Counted from the stretch's first letter, positions 25,535-35,246 are shown. The stretch: 49,932 nucleotides of DNA from Eggerthellaceae bacterium (GCA_017459925.1 JAFUCC010000005.1:1-49932); one strand, 5' to 3'. The notes: a model not told the origin generated them from the sequence alone. A program made the numbers and translations.

Positions 25535-26980
25535 GTGGCACCGCGAAAGAAACTCGGCTTCATGCAGCTGACCATCATGTGCGGCTTCGGCATGTACTAT
25601 GCCTGGTACCTCATTGCGTTCTTCGGCCTGTTCATGAACGCACCTGGGGAAATCGATTTCGTCGCGCTCCACACGGGACAAGTCGTGTTCTTCATCGGAA
25701 GCGTCCTCATGGCAGGCGCGCTGCTTGCCTGGTTCCACAGAACAGACAGCGTCGCCATCGGGCATACGCGGTTCCTGTACCTGGGAAGCCTCGTGCCAGG
25801 ACTGGCATTGCCAGCCCTCGTCGTCGCCGACGCGTTCGGCGCAAGCGTCCCCACCGCCGCGCTGTACACCGCATGCCTGCTATGCGGCGCCTCCGTCGCC
25901 GTCGGCTTCACGCTCTGGGAAGACGTGACGACGCATGGGCGCATGCGCCAAGGTGTGCTCGCCCACGGCGTGATCTTTTGCGCAGGCGGCGTGGCCTTCG
26001 CGCTCTGCACGTCCTTCCTTTCGCAAGCGCATGCTGCCATTGCGGCCATCGCGCTTCTCTGCGCGAGCACCGCCCTGCTCGCTTTCATCACGCCACGCTG
26101 CGACTTCTTGGAAAACCGGCCCGTGAAACCGGTAAGGGATCATTTCCGCAAGGTCTGGCATATCGACTTGGTGGTCGGCGTCATCAACATGGCCTTCGGC
26201 TTCGCATTCATGCTCCTGTATCAAGCTGACAACACGCTATTGCTCGCGACGATGTGCCTCGCCTTGTTCGTCAACCTCGCCTACTCCATCGCCTTCGGCA
26301 GGGGCAAATGGGTGCAGTTCGCCGGATGGGCGCGCATCTGCACGGCGTTCGTCGCGTGTGCGCTCCTGCTGTTCATCTGCCCGAACGAAGTGCCTCGAAC
26401 CATCGCGCTATGCGTCATCGTCGTGTTCTGGTTCCTGTTCCGCACCATGAACGGCGGTTCGCTCACCGACTTGGCGAATTACCACGATTATTCGGCGCTC
26501 TATTCGTCAGTGCGCGGGAAGATGCCGGCCAATGTAGGGTTCTTGTTAGGATTGACGCTCGGCGTGTGCGCTGTCGCGGCGAACAGCCCCGCCTTGCAGA
26601 ACCTGTACATACCGCTCGCCCTCATCGCGGCATTCGTGCTGATATCGCTGTTCTTCCTGCCCTTCGACAACGAATCGTCGACGCCAGGTTACAAGACGCT
26701 TACACTCGTGGAGATGCGCGAGTCTCCCAACGACGACATGGAACGCTCATGCGAACTCGTGACCAGCCGCTACAAACTCTCACCCCGCGAATCCGAAGTG
26801 CTGGTCTACCTCGTGAAGGGTAGGAACGCCAAGCACGTCGCAGAGAAGCTCTTCATCAGCGAGAGCACGGCCAAGACGCATATCTCGAACATCTACCGCA
26901 AACTCGGCATCCATTCGCAGCAGGAGCTTCTCGACGCCGTCGACGGCATGGACTACCGTCCACCCGGCAAGGCACGTTAA
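25535..26980 (+). CDS. LuxR-family regulator with multi-pass membrane N-terminal domain
   Basis: 481 aa; GTG at 25535 preceded by AGAGGGGG. About 12 hydrophobic segments in residues 1-385, then a cytoplasmic link and a C-terminal GerE/LuxR helix-turn-helix (YKLSPRESEVLVYLVKGRN ... LFISESTAKTHISNIYRKLGIHS). Same architecture and similar HTH to the regulator at 3269. Divergent from alpha3/beta3, so a cognate regulator of that operon by position. No phosphorylation domain. The HTH segments of the two proteins share the recognition-helix region T(A/V)K(S/T)HI-NIYRKL, consistent with binding closely related sites. Confidence 0.9.
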   Translation: MAPRKKLGFMQLTIMCGFGMYYAWYLIAFFGLFMNAPGEIDFVALHTGQVVFFIGSVLMAGALLAWFHRTDSVAIGHTRFLYLGSLVPGLALPALVVADAFGASVPTAALYTACLLCGASVAVGFTLWEDVTTHGRMRQGVLAHGVIFCAGGVAFALCTSFLSQAHAAIAAIALLCASTALLAFITPRCDFLENRPVKPVRDHFRKVWHIDLVVGVINMAFGFAFMLLYQADNTLLLATMCLALFVNLAYSIAFGRGKWVQFAGWARICTAFVACALLLFICPNEVPRTIALCVIVVFWFLFRTMNGGSLTDLANYHDYSALYSSVRGKMPANVGFLLGLTLGVCAVAANSPALQNLYIPLALIAAFVLISLFFLPFDNESSTPGYKTLTLVEMRESPNDDMERSCELVTSRYKLSPRESEVLVYLVKGRNAKHVAEKLFISESTAKTHISNIYRKLGIHSQQELLDAVDGMDYRPPGKAR

Positions 26981-27085
26981 TCCAATAGGAAACCCCCATT
27001 TGGACTAACGCGAATCCGGCCTTACATGGCGGGCATGGTTTGCGCTACATTGGATCGAGCTGAAATATCCTGAATCTAGGAGAAC

Positions 27086-28822
27086 ATGAACATCACCCAA
27101 TACAAGCCGAGCAACACCATGGTACGCGAGGCGATCGCGTCGCTTCCGCATTTCGCCTCGATAACCGAGGCGGTGGCAGCCGCCGGGCAAGCAGACGAGG
27201 TGCCGAGTCGCGCGCTCGAGCCTTTCGGCGAGCCCCGTTTGCTCGAAGCGGATGGGTTCACCTGCACGTACGATATCGCACTCGATGGCACCGCACGCAT
27301 CCTGAAATGCTCTTCATGCTCAAATGACGTCGTCATGCCACGGGAGATCGACGGCCACCCGGTCGCCGTCATCGCACCGCATGCGTTCAGCACGTGCTAC
27401 GGCCTCGAGCGAATAGCCCTTCCCGAAAACCTCCTGGAAATCGGAGAATACGCCTTCATGAACACGGCGCTTCGAAGCATCCAATTCCCGCCGAAGCTTG
27501 CAGCCATACGGCAAAACGCCTTCTATAAATGCGCGCTCCTGAAAGAAGCCGATTTGAATCCGGCGCTTGCGCACATCGGCGCCTCGGCTTTCAGGGAGAC
27601 CGCGCTTCGGACGCTCGAAGTGCCGGCGAACGTATCGCTCATCGGGCAAAATGCTTTCAAGGACACTCGACTTTCCTTCACCGGGCCTGACCAAAGCCTG
27701 CTCATTGCCGATGGCAACAGCCATTTCCTCCTAGCCGACGGCGCCCTCTACCGCACGTGCGCAGAAGGAACCGAGCTCGTTCAGGTGCTCGACGATGCCG
27801 CGTCTTCCTTCACGTGCATGGAAGGCGTCACGTCCATCGCAGCGCGCGCGTTTGCCGGGCTGAAGGCTCTCGAACGCGTAAGCCTTCCCAACGGCGTCAC
27901 CTGCATCGGCGAGGCGGCGTTCAAGGGATGCACGGCGCTGACACATGCCGGGCTGCCCGATTCGCTCAGAAGCATCGGCAGGCATGCATTCGCCGACACC
28001 GCGCTTGCAGCGTTGCGGATACCAGCCTCGCTCGAAACCGTGGGTGTGGCCGCGTTCTACACCGGCGGTTCCATCGCGCGCAATTTCCGCCGCACGCTCA
28101 CGCACGTCGACATCTCCCCCGAAAACGAGCGCTTCTACATGTGCGACAGCATCCTGTGCCAACGCGGCGACGACGGCGACGTCGCACTGCTCTACACGGG
28201 ATGCGCGGATTGCATCTCCATCCCTCGCAATGTCACGTCAATTGGGCCTTATGCATTCCTCGCAGCTCCGAACACATCGGAGCTGCGCATACACGACGGC
28301 ATCCGCTCCATCGACGTCGGCGGCTTCGATTTCGGGCACGCCGTGACGACCGTTTTGTTCGACGAATGGGATGGCGACGGGCCCGCGCGCACCTACGCAG
28401 TGCGTTTCCCACCCGGGCAGGCAGGACGTCAAGCCGTGCGGACCACGTTTGCGAGAGGCCACTTCGAACTCGGATTCGCATACGCGGCGGCAGATGACGC
28501 CACACTCGTCACGCAAGACACGCTCATTCGGTCGAAGGCGATGCTCGAGCGATTGGCCGACCCCGTCATGCTGGGCGCGGGCATGCGCTTCGAATTCGAA
28601 AAGCGGCTGCGCCGATCGGTTCCCACCATCATCGTCGCATTCGGCGAAGGAGGGTTTCTTCAGGGCATCGACATGCTCTTCGACGCGGGCTTCATCACCG
28701 CCGATGCGCTCGAGGCGAGCTTGCGCGCGACGAGCGACGCCGGCGAGATAGCCGCATACAGCCGCCTGATGGAACTCAAGCGCACGTCGTTCAACGCGCC
28801 GATGTTCGACTTCGAGCTATGA
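27086..28822 (+). CDS. BspA-like leucine-rich repeat protein, cytoplasmic
   Basis: 578 aa; ATG with AGGAG 3 nt upstream. Residues about 70-420 hold repeats of the LRR_5 (BspA/TpLRR) type, for example IAPHAFSTCYGLERIALPENL, IGEYAFMNTALRSIQFPPKL, IGASAFRETALRTLEVPANV and IGEAAFKGCTALTHAGLPDSL. There is no signal peptide, LPxTG or membrane segment, so unlike most BspA proteins it should stay in the cytoplasm. The last ~150 residues have no repeats and are helical. Its stop overlaps the next start (ATGA), joining it to the VWA and MoxR genes. It could be the substrate-binding or scaffold part of that system; unproven. Confidence 0.82.
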   Translation: MNITQYKPSNTMVREAIASLPHFASITEAVAAAGQADEVPSRALEPFGEPRLLEADGFTCTYDIALDGTARILKCSSCSNDVVMPREIDGHPVAVIAPHAFSTCYGLERIALPENLLEIGEYAFMNTALRSIQFPPKLAAIRQNAFYKCALLKEADLNPALAHIGASAFRETALRTLEVPANVSLIGQNAFKDTRLSFTGPDQSLLIADGNSHFLLADGALYRTCAEGTELVQVLDDAASSFTCMEGVTSIAARAFAGLKALERVSLPNGVTCIGEAAFKGCTALTHAGLPDSLRSIGRHAFADTALAALRIPASLETVGVAAFYTGGSIARNFRRTLTHVDISPENERFYMCDSILCQRGDDGDVALLYTGCADCISIPRNVTSIGPYAFLAAPNTSELRIHDGIRSIDVGGFDFGHAVTTVLFDEWDGDGPARTYAVRFPPGQAGRQAVRTTFARGHFELGFAYAAADDATLVTQDTLIRSKAMLERLADPVMLGAGMRFEFEKRLRRSVPTIIVAFGEGGFLQGIDMLFDAGFITADALEASLRATSDAGEIAAYSRLMELKRTSFNAPMFDFEL

Positions 28823-30468
28823 GGGGCCACATGGAAACGCAAAGGCTGCGGCTGGCAAAAGACGGCTCGCTCGACTTGGAGTTCGTGGAATCGGAGGCGC
28901 TTGAACGCTATGACGCGCTGGCGCTGGAAGCGCTCGGCGAGTGCCGCGCATCCATGACCATGTCGCTGCGCTTCCTGAATCCGGCGCTTTGGCACCTGCC
29001 TTTCGAACGCGCGATCTTGCCGCATGCGCTCGCCACGAGCGGACGCACGCTGCGCTACGACCCCGAGCGCGCCTGCGAGCGCTACCTTGACGGCACCGAA
29101 CTTACGCGCGATTACCTGCACGCCGTGTTGCACTGCGTGTTCCACCACCCGTTCGACAAGCGCCAGCAAGAATACGAGGCCTGGTCGCTCGCATGCGACA
29201 TCGCCGTAGAGCTCGCCGCCATCGGCATGTGCGGAGAGCGCTTTCCCAGCATGCGCGATGCCGAGCGCCTGGCTGCGGCGGGAAAGCTCAGGGATATCGC
29301 CCGCAACCTGACGGCCCCGGCGCTCTACCAGGTGCTGAGAAGCGGCGGCCCGGGCGAGGCGCTTTACGAGGGCCACGGGCTTCGCAAGGGCGACCTCGGC
29401 GAGTTGGCAGAGCTGTTCAAGCGCGACGCCCACGACCTGTGGGCCGTGCACCCCCAAACGCGCGAGGAACAATCCCAGTCCCAAGGCGGCACGCAGGCGA
29501 TTCCCGACCTGCAAGGACGAGCATCAGGCGCACCGCAGGCGAATTCGCCGGAAGACGACCCGTCTTCCGCCTTCCGATCGCAGCAAGCCGGAGGCGGCAA
29601 CCAAGGTGCGGAAAGCCCGGAACGGCAGGAACACCGGCAACGCGCGGAACAAGCGGAAAGCTCCCAAACGCCCGAGGATGCCCGAGGCGAACACGAGCGT
29701 CAAGACCGCGGTCCCGACGCGCCCGATGAGGAAACCGCCGCCGAATGGAGCCGCATCAGCAAGAAGGTCGAGGCCGAGCTTCGCGCCCAACAGCACAGCA
29801 TAACCGGCGAGGGCGCGCTCCTGCAGAGCCTGAAAGCAGCGAACCGCAAGCCCGCGGACTACGACGGCTTCCTCAGGCGCTTCGCCACCATCGGCGAGGA
29901 CATGCGCGTGAGCGACGACGAGTTCGACTACGTATACTACACCTACGGGCTCGCCCGCTACGGCAACGTCCCGCTCGTCGAGCCGCTCGAGTACACCGAA
30001 TCGGAACGCGTGCGGGAATTCGTCATCGCGCTCGACACGTCCGGGTCGTGCTCGGGCGAGCTCATACGCCGCTTCGTCGAGCGCACGTACGACATCCTGC
30101 GCACGAAGACGAGCTTCGGCGACGAGGTGAACGTGCACATCGTGCAATGCGACAACCGCGTGCGCGCATCCACGAAGGTCACGTCGCTCGCGCAACTCGA
30201 GGAATACGCCGACTCGTTCTGGGTGAGCGGCGGGGGCGGCACCGACTTCAAGCCGGTGTTCGAATACGTCGACGCGCTGGTGGACGAAGGCGAGTTCGCC
30301 GACTTGCGCGGGCTGGTCTACTTCACCGACGGGTACGGGGCTTTCCCCACGCACGCGCCCGGCTACGAGGTCGCGTTCGTGTTCGTCGACGACGAAGACA
30401 CGGAAGCGAAGGTGCCCGGTTGGGCCATGAAAATCGTCATGACACAGGAAGAGGTAATGCAGCGATGA
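28819..30468 (+). CDS. DUF2201-type metallopeptidase-like / VWA protein
   Basis: 549 aa. N-terminal half: DYLHAVLHCVFHHPF (98-112) recalls the HExxH-like helix of the DUF2201 N-terminal domain, followed by WSLACDIAVE. H101 and H105 are there, but the Glu is replaced by Ala. Residues 213-310 are a low-complexity Gln/Glu/Arg linker. The C-terminal VWA-like domain has the MIDAS marks DTSGS (406-410), T475/D476 in GGGGTDF, and TDG (503-505). VWA proteins of this kind work with MoxR AAA ATPases to remodel or mature client proteins; the MoxR gene follows with an ATGA overlap. The gene overlaps the LRR gene by 4 nt as well. Confidence 0.85.
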   Translation: MRGHMETQRLRLAKDGSLDLEFVESEALERYDALALEALGECRASMTMSLRFLNPALWHLPFERAILPHALATSGRTLRYDPERACERYLDGTELTRDYLHAVLHCVFHHPFDKRQQEYEAWSLACDIAVELAAIGMCGERFPSMRDAERLAAAGKLRDIARNLTAPALYQVLRSGGPGEALYEGHGLRKGDLGELAELFKRDAHDLWAVHPQTREEQSQSQGGTQAIPDLQGRASGAPQANSPEDDPSSAFRSQQAGGGNQGAESPERQEHRQRAEQAESSQTPEDARGEHERQDRGPDAPDEETAAEWSRISKKVEAELRAQQHSITGEGALLQSLKAANRKPADYDGFLRRFATIGEDMRVSDDEFDYVYYTYGLARYGNVPLVEPLEYTESERVREFVIALDTSGSCSGELIRRFVERTYDILRTKTSFGDEVNVHIVQCDNRVRASTKVTSLAQLEEYADSFWVSGGGGTDFKPVFEYVDALVDEGEFADLRGLVYFTDGYGAFPTHAPGYEVAFVFVDDEDTEAKVPGWAMKIVMTQEEVMQR

Positions 30469-32741
30469 ACATCAACCAGGCGAAACGATACGTTCTCGAC
30501 ACCGTTCGGGCCTACACGCTGACCGACGACGACGGCATGCGCCTGATCGAGCCGCGCCTGCAGCGCCCGCTGTTCCTCATCGGGCCGCCGGGCATCGGCA
30601 AGACGGCCATCATGGCCCAGGTGGCAAGCGAGCTGGGCATCGGACTGGTGGCGTATTCCATGACGCACCACACGCGCCAAAGCGCCCTGGGGCTGCCCGT
30701 CATCGAGCACCGCTCGTACGGCGATTTCGAATACGACGCCAGCGAGTACACGATGAGCGAGATCATCGCGACGATTTACGATTACATGCGCAAGACGGGC
30801 CTCGAGCAGGGCATCCTGTTCCTCGACGAGGTGAACTGCGTGAGCGAGACGCTCTATCCGAGCATGCTGCAGTTCCTGCAGTTCAAGACGTTTGGCGCCC
30901 ATGCCGTGCCCGACGGGTGGATTATCGCATGCGCGGGCAACCCGCCCGAATACAACCGGTCGGTGCACGAATTCGACGTGGCCACGATGGACCGCATCCG
31001 AAAAATCGAAATCGAGCCCGATCTCGAAGCCTGGAAAGGCTACGCTGTGCGCACAGGAGTGCATCCTGCCGTAACGACGTTTTTGGAAACCGAACCCGAC
31101 TGCTTCTACCGCATCGAGAAGAAACCGGGCTCCACGAGCTTCGTCACGGCCCGCGGATGGGACGACCTCTCGCGCATGCTCATGCTGAACGAGCGCCTGG
31201 AAGCGCCCGTCGAGCAGGACCTCATCGGCCAATTCGTGCAAGACAACGAGGTGGCCGAGAAGTTCTACCTGTATTACGAGCTGTTCAGCAAGTACAGATC
31301 CGACTACCAGGTCCCCGCCATCTTGGCCGGGAACTGGCCCGACGGCATCGCGCAGCGGGCCCGCGAGGCGCGCTTGGACGAGCGCATGGCGCTGTTGGGG
31401 TTGCTCGTCGACGCCATCGCGCCGACCGCGACCGACGTCATGAAGACGGAGGGCGCCCTGGCGGATGCGCGCGACTGCCTGCGCGCCGTGAAAGGGCCGC
31501 TGATGGAAGGCGGCACCCTCGCCGACACGCTAGACCCGGCCATCGAAGAGCGCACGGACACGGTTCGCCGAGCCAACGACGCGGGCGCGGGATCGCTCGG
31601 GCAGACGCGCAAGGCCCTGCGGGCGCTGAACATCCTGAAAGCATGCCGCAACGCGTGCGCCGCCGCGGGGCTCGATGGCGGCGACGAGGCGTTCATGACC
31701 ATCCATCAGGAGTTCCGCGGGCACGCGGGAGCCTTCGAGGCGAGCGTGGGAAAGCTGCGCACCAAGATCGACAACGCCTTCGCGTTTTTGGAGGAGGCTT
31801 TCGGCGAAGGCAACGAGACGCTTCTGTTCACAACCGAGCTCGTCACGCGCAGGCCCTGCGCCATGTTTATCGCGCACTACGGCAGCGAGGGATTCGAGCG
31901 GAGCAACGCAAACCTGCAGACGACTGGGAAGCGAGCTGACCTCGTCGAGCGCATCGAAGCCGCCGACACCGCAGGAACCCTGCGCGGCGACGCGCACGAA
32001 ACCCTCCCCGCCCCCGCTGCCGCACCCGTCGCGATGGAGGCGCCCGAAAGCCCCGACGAGCTGCGCGCCTACTATGAAAACGCCCGATGGGAATATGGTT
32101 ACGCCAGCTTGTGCCATGTGACGCCGCCTGCAGGCCTCGAGGGCAAGACGCTGCTCGACATGGGATGCCGCCGCGGCAAGGGCGCGTTCAAGTTCTCCGA
32201 GCGCGTCGGAGAGCGCGGGCACGTCATCGGCATCGACTGGGTGGCCGACCACATCGCAGAAGCCCAAGCCCGCGCACCCCGCGCAGCGCGCGAGACGGGG
32301 CTTCCCGCCAACAACATGGAGTTCCACCTGGCCTATCCCGAAGACCTCATGGTTGCGGGCATCGGGTCGTCGACCATCGACGTAGCGTTCGTCAACAGCG
32401 TGCTGCACCTGACCTGCCGCCCAGCCGATGTGCTCGCCGAGCTGCATCGTGTGCTGAAACCCGGCGGCCTGCTTGTGCTGGAAGTGGCGCTCGCCCAAAG
32501 CGCACGCGACGCATCCGTCGTCGAGGCAGCGCGGGCAATCGGCAACAGCATCCAAGCCGCCCCCTGCCAAACCGAGTTCGAAGCCCTGCTCGACACCCTC
32601 GGCTTCGACGTGGAAGTGGCCGTAGAAGGCCGCGAGGTCGCACCCGACGAAGGCTACAAGAAAAACTTCAAAGTGCCCTGCGCGCCGAGCAACGAGGACA
32701 TCGTCTTCGAAGCACTCGTGCTCCACGCCCGCAAGCGCTGA
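30465..32741 (+). CDS. MoxR AAA+ ATPase fused to a SAM-dependent methyltransferase
   Basis: 758 aa from the ATG at 30465 (ATGA overlap with the VWA gene); the frame continues upstream but only as a shadow. Residues 1-290 are a MoxR-type AAA+ module: Walker A GPPGIGKT (40-47), Walker B ILFLDE (117-122), sensor CAGNPPEYN, arginine MDRIRK. Residues 290-500 are a helical middle part. A Pro/Ala linker (513-530) leads to a class I methyltransferase: LLDMGCRRGKGAF (563-575), GHVIGIDW (585-592), and RVLKPGGLLVLEV (662-674). The methyltransferase looks closest to Methyltransf_11/ArsM-like proteins. No frameshift or stop separates the two parts. I know of no described MoxR-methyltransferase fusion. The substrate is unknown; methylation of a VWA-presented client is an idea only. 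Confidence 0.88.
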   Translation: MNINQAKRYVLDTVRAYTLTDDDGMRLIEPRLQRPLFLIGPPGIGKTAIMAQVASELGIGLVAYSMTHHTRQSALGLPVIEHRSYGDFEYDASEYTMSEIIATIYDYMRKTGLEQGILFLDEVNCVSETLYPSMLQFLQFKTFGAHAVPDGWIIACAGNPPEYNRSVHEFDVATMDRIRKIEIEPDLEAWKGYAVRTGVHPAVTTFLETEPDCFYRIEKKPGSTSFVTARGWDDLSRMLMLNERLEAPVEQDLIGQFVQDNEVAEKFYLYYELFSKYRSDYQVPAILAGNWPDGIAQRAREARLDERMALLGLLVDAIAPTATDVMKTEGALADARDCLRAVKGPLMEGGTLADTLDPAIEERTDTVRRANDAGAGSLGQTRKALRALNILKACRNACAAAGLDGGDEAFMTIHQEFRGHAGAFEASVGKLRTKIDNAFAFLEEAFGEGNETLLFTTELVTRRPCAMFIAHYGSEGFERSNANLQTTGKRADLVERIEAADTAGTLRGDAHETLPAPAAAPVAMEAPESPDELRAYYENARWEYGYASLCHVTPPAGLEGKTLLDMGCRRGKGAFKFSERVGERGHVIGIDWVADHIAEAQARAPRAARETGLPANNMEFHLAYPEDLMVAGIGSSTIDVAFVNSVLHLTCRPADVLAELHRVLKPGGLLVLEVALAQSARDASVVEAARAIGNSIQAAPCQTEFEALLDTLGFDVEVAVEGREVAPDEGYKKNFKVPCAPSNEDIVFEALVLHARKR

Positions 32742-32772
32742 GAAGCACGTTGGCGCAGAGTCGTCTCGGCTG

Positions 32773-32883
32773 CTAATCGGCGATTGCAAGGTATTCGGCG
32801 GTGGTCAGCTTCCGGAGCTTCGCCTTCTCGAACGCCTTGGCATCGCGGGATATGATGAAATCAGCGTCATTCATGGCCGCCAT
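32773..32883 (-). pseudogene. C-terminal remnant of a PIN-domain toxin
   Basis: About 36 codons ending in a stop: MAAMNDADFIISRDAKAFE then KLTTAEYLAIAD. DADFIISRDAKAF matches the last conserved block of PIN/VapC nucleases (ADxxVTRDxKxF), followed by a C-terminal strand. The rest of the domain is missing: further upstream on this strand is the MFS gene, whose 3' end overlaps it slightly. No antitoxin is seen. Confidence 0.55.
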
Positions 32884-34276
32884 GCGTGCGGTCGATGAAT
32901 GCAATGGCGCAGATGAGGGCGCCAAGGCCCAGCAAACCCGAAAAGCCGAGGGCGGCGTGGTAGCCCAGTGCCGCATCGGGCGCGGTTTCGAACGCCTTCA
33001 CGAGGCACACCATGACAGCCGTGGCCAAGGCGGCGCTGATCTGGCGCAGCATGATCATCGCCGCAGAGCCGTCGGTCGTCAGCCCCGCCTTGCCGAGCGA
33101 TCCCAAGCCATGCGCGGTCGTCGTCGGGATGAGCGACGTCAGCCCAACGCAGCGGACCGCCTGGCAGATTGCCGGAATCCAGAGCGGCGCATCAGCCGGG
33201 ACGAACGCGATCGAAATTGCCCCGACCGCCAGGCACGTGCCGCCGAATATGGCAACGCGCCGCGGGCCGAACTTATCGGAGGCGATGCCAGCCCCAGGCT
33301 CGAACACGAGCGCCGCAAGTGCGCCAGGTAGCAGCACGAGCCCCGCCTCGAACGGCGTGTAGCCGCCCGCTTCCACCACGAAGAGCGGGATGATAAGCGT
33401 CATGCCCATGAAGCACCCATACATGAGCAGTTGGGTGGCAAGGCTTGCGCGGTAGGGCTGGCTCTCGAAGATGCGCAGGTTCACGAGCTGGAGCCTCCCC
33501 TGCCGCTCAAGGTTGCGCTGGCGACGACAGAACGCCGCGATGGCCGCTGCGCCCAGCACGACCGGCAACCACACGAGAGGCTCTGTCAGCGGCATGTTCG
33601 CCGCGGCCGTGAAGCCAAGCAGCATGCCCCCGAAACCGAGCGTCGAAAGCGAAAGCGACACCCAATCGAGCGTAGCAGACGGCTCGCGCACGTCACGCTC
33701 GCGCACGAAGGCGAGCGTCGCCGCAATGAGCACAACAGATGCCGCCATGAGCACGAGGAACATGAACCGCCAGCCCGCCGCGACGACGATGGCCCCACCG
33801 ATGGTCGGCCCGATGTTGGGCGCAAACCCAAGCGCAATGCCCGCGATGCCCATGGCCGTGCCATGGCGGTTTTCGGGAAAACGCGTCATGGCGATTGTCT
33901 GCAGCAACGGCATGAGGATGCCGGAGGCGACGGCCTCGAGCACGCGCCCGATGATGAGCATCGGGAAGTTCACGGCCGCGAAATCGCACGTGGAGCCCAC
34001 GAGGTACATGCCGAAAGCAGCCAACATGAGCGTGCGGATCGAGAACTTACGCTGCACGAACGAGGCGAGCGGCACTGCGGCACCCATGGAAAAGATGTAG
34101 ACGGTCGTGAGCCACTGGCCCCAGCCGATGTCCGTGCTCAGATCAGCGAGCACCGTGGAAGCCATGGTGTTGAGCGCGGTCTGCGTGAGCCCGCCCAGCG
34201 CCGTTCCCACCACGACAATGGCGAACAGCACATACAGCCGCCCGTTTCCCTTCGCTGTCTGCTTCGGCTCTGCCAT
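32867..34276 (-). CDS. MFS transporter, drug efflux (DHA2/EmrB-like)
   Basis: 469 aa from the ATG at 34276 with AGGGG 5 nt upstream; an in-frame start at 34291 lies too close to LysR. Marks of the 14-TM DHA2 group: QTALNTMASTVLADLSTDIGW, GQWLTTVYIFSMG, RKFSIRTLMLAAFG, and GIALGFAPNIGPTIGGAIV in TM5. Likely proton-driven export of toxic or phenolic compounds. It starts 11 nt after the LysR gene and is surely co-transcribed with it. Its C-terminus runs into the remnant of a PIN-domain gene, suggesting it arrived by an insertion or rearrangement. Confidence 0.87.
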   Translation of the reverse strand: MAEPKQTAKGNGRLYVLFAIVVVGTALGGLTQTALNTMASTVLADLSTDIGWGQWLTTVYIFSMGAAVPLASFVQRKFSIRTLMLAAFGMYLVGSTCDFAAVNFPMLIIGRVLEAVASGILMPLLQTIAMTRFPENRHGTAMGIAGIALGFAPNIGPTIGGAIVVAAGWRFMFLVLMAASVVLIAATLAFVRERDVREPSATLDWVSLSLSTLGFGGMLLGFTAAANMPLTEPLVWLPVVLGAAAIAAFCRRQRNLERQGRLQLVNLRIFESQPYRASLATQLLMYGCFMGMTLIIPLFVVEAGGYTPFEAGLVLLPGALAALVFEPGAGIASDKFGPRRVAIFGGTCLAVGAISIAFVPADAPLWIPAICQAVRCVGLTSLIPTTTAHGLGSLGKAGLTTDGSAAMIMLRQISAALATAVMVCLVKAFETAPDAALGYHAALGFSGLLGLGALICAIAFIDRTHGGHE

Positions 34277-34287
34277 AGGGACCCCTG

Positions 34288-35178
34288 TCACATCACGGGC
34301 TGGCGGATGTCGGGAATGCAGGCGGCCAGGCGCGCGATGTTGGGGTTCGTGTTCTCTCTCTGGTACACAAGCGCTACGTCGATGGTGAAGTCGTCTGCTT
34401 CGATCTGCACGAACTCGTGATGCTGCTGCGGGATAGCCGTGAGCAGCATGCTGCCGATGAAGATGCCGCCCGTGCGCGCTAACGTAGGCAGCAGCTCGTC
34501 GATGTGGTTCAGGAACACGATGTCGGCGGGAGCCAGCCCCCGGCGCTCGAACAGCTTCATGATGTGATGCTGCCGGTTCACGGGAATAGCGTTCAACACA
34601 AGCTTCTGCTGCGCCAGCTCGTCAACGCCGATCGACGAGCGCTTCGCAAGCGGGTGGTCGGATTGCATGAAGGCGTACAGCGGGATGGTCGCCACCTTCA
34701 CGCGCTCGACGTCGTCGCCGTAGTCGTTCGACGTGATGGTCAGCGCAGCGTCAATCGTGCCGTTATGCAGGTGCTTGTACACCTGGGCGCTTTGCGCAGT
34801 GATGGTGGACACGCGCACGCTCGGATGCCGCTTCGAGAACGCCTCGAGCAAAGGGTAGCCGTAATAGGCGGTGGTGCCGTAATACACCATGCCCAACCGC
34901 AGGTCGCTTTCCTCTTCGCCGCCCATGTCAGCAACGTCGGCGAGCAGGGTATCGTAGCTTCCCACGATCTTCTCGAACGCCTTCACGGCCACCGCGCCGG
35001 CGCGCGTCAGCTCCACCACGTGGTTCGTGCGCCTGAACAGCTGCACGCCGAGCGACTCTTCCACGGCGTTCACATGGCGGGTCAGCGTCGGCTGCGAGAT
35101 GTAGAGCGCTGCCGCAGCCGTGGTGAAGTTCAGATGCTCGGCCAGCACGAGCACTTCGCGCATATGGGAAACGTCCAT
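34288..35178 (-). CDS. LysR-family transcriptional regulator
   Basis: 296 aa. N-terminal winged HTH, residues 1-60: REVLVLAEHLNFTTAAAALYISQPTLTRHVNAVEE; then the LysR effector domain, with EEESDLRLGMVYY and a DDVERVKVATIPLYAF region. It is an effector-binding activator or repressor and, by its 11-nt gap, controls the co-transcribed efflux gene. A half operator (35230-35246) lies 52 bp upstream. Confidence 0.9.
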   Translation of the reverse strand: MDVSHMREVLVLAEHLNFTTAAAALYISQPTLTRHVNAVEESLGVQLFRRTNHVVELTRAGAVAVKAFEKIVGSYDTLLADVADMGGEEESDLRLGMVYYGTTAYYGYPLLEAFSKRHPSVRVSTITAQSAQVYKHLHNGTIDAALTITSNDYGDDVERVKVATIPLYAFMQSDHPLAKRSSIGVDELAQQKLVLNAIPVNRQHHIMKLFERRGLAPADIVFLNHIDELLPTLARTGGIFIGSMLLTAIPQQHHEFVQIEADDFTIDVALVYQRENTNPNIARLAACIPDIRQPVM

Positions 35179-35229
35179 CGCCGCTCCTTCCTCGTGGGCT
35201 TGATTATCGGCCCCGTATCAGGGCGAGCC

Positions 35230-35246
35230 TCATACCAGAAGGACTA
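35230..35246. promoter_or_regulatory. Half operator (site 6)
   Basis: TCATAC-CAGAA-GGACTA. Only the left arm is intact; read on the minus strand it gives TTCTGGTATGAG, identical over 12 nt to the same part of site 1. It lies 52 bp upstream of the LysR start. Confidence 0.4.

Noticed and set aside
29745..30464. Longer 5' extension of the MoxR-methyltransferase frame
   Set aside because: The extra part is Arg/Pro/Gly-rich shadow of the VWA gene. The ATG at 30465 overlaps the VWA stop and begins a typical MoxR N-terminus.
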